The notes beneath the pieces are model-generated. The model had not been told where the DNA came from, made no database searches, and saw only the letters and a program-made list of their open reading frames with translations. A DNA stretch of 64,000 nucleotides from Nectonema munidae (Eukaryota; Nematomorpha; Nectonematoida; Nectonematidae), in NCBI GenBank assembly GCA_030549495.1, contig JAUIRK010000945.1, positions 1,323,501-1,387,500 of the forward strand, given 5' to 3'. The translations under genes and the position numbers were made by a program. Below, one piece after another: positions 63,923 to 64,000 of the stretch (the first letter of the stretch is position 1; every line of letters starts with the position of its first letter).

Positions 63923-64000
63923 ATTTTTGAATCTACCCTTGTAGATAATTCATAACACAATTGAGCACATATGTTAATATGCATTCTCGAAAATTTACAA

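Overview
The window is strongly AT-rich animal nuclear DNA with no operons, dense transposon relics, tRNA-derived SINEs and large introns. Signals pointing to a metazoan, probably an arthropod (a copepod-like genome would fit), are a spliced MCTS1 gene, one exon of a P5B ATPase, an intact tRNA-Arg(TCT), and a 39-residue ORF resembling arthropod sarcolamban micropeptides. The species cannot be proved from the sequence alone.

Host genes. The main gene is MCTS1 (MCT-1, partner of DENR in translation re-initiation), on the plus strand from 20017 to 30845. Five exons were found by reading splice signals; a tiny first exon encoding only MFKK is proposed at 17006-17016. With that exon the protein is 181 residues, the same length as human MCTS1. 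Intron 4 (25938-28718) looks like a minor-spliceosome AT-AC intron: ATATCCTTT donor, TTCCTTAAC branch site, AC acceptor. A single exon of an ATP13A-type P5B ATPase lies at 54942-55109 (+). A possible SERCA-regulator micropeptide lies at 50769-50888 (+). tRNA-Arg(TCT) is at 8907-8979.

Mobile DNA, left to right: a retroelement-like GC-rich scrap at the left edge followed by a ~150-bp satellite (470-1260); a LINE ORF1 zinc-knuckle scrap (3790-4140); a FLYWCH-bearing TIR element (11556-12797); a jockey/CR1-like LINE on minus (13086-14492); a foldback palindrome (14640-15057); an RNase H-bearing LINE on plus (15095-16880) split by a 596-bp foldback element with a perfect 8-bp target duplication; a ZBED/hAT transposase relic (17690-18276); a MULE with FLYWCH transposase inside MCTS1 intron 3 (23651-25279); several hAT-type MITEs with 8-bp duplications (19632, 38476, 47317); a TA-type MITE (34414); a TIR element with a G-tract (48518); and two SINE families, five or so copies each, clustered at 33381-33779.

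Structures most worth attention: (1) the AT-AC intron; (2) three 138-bp TTAA-flanked elements, two of them in consecutive MCTS1 introns, whose paired ends and inner hairpin change in a compensatory way while an 82-nt core stays identical; (3) a 2,983-bp AC microsatellite with about 1,240 uninterrupted units and a variant zone of ACACACAG units near its right end; (4) the micropeptide. Most of the remaining DNA is AT-rich spacer or intron in which nothing is recognised.
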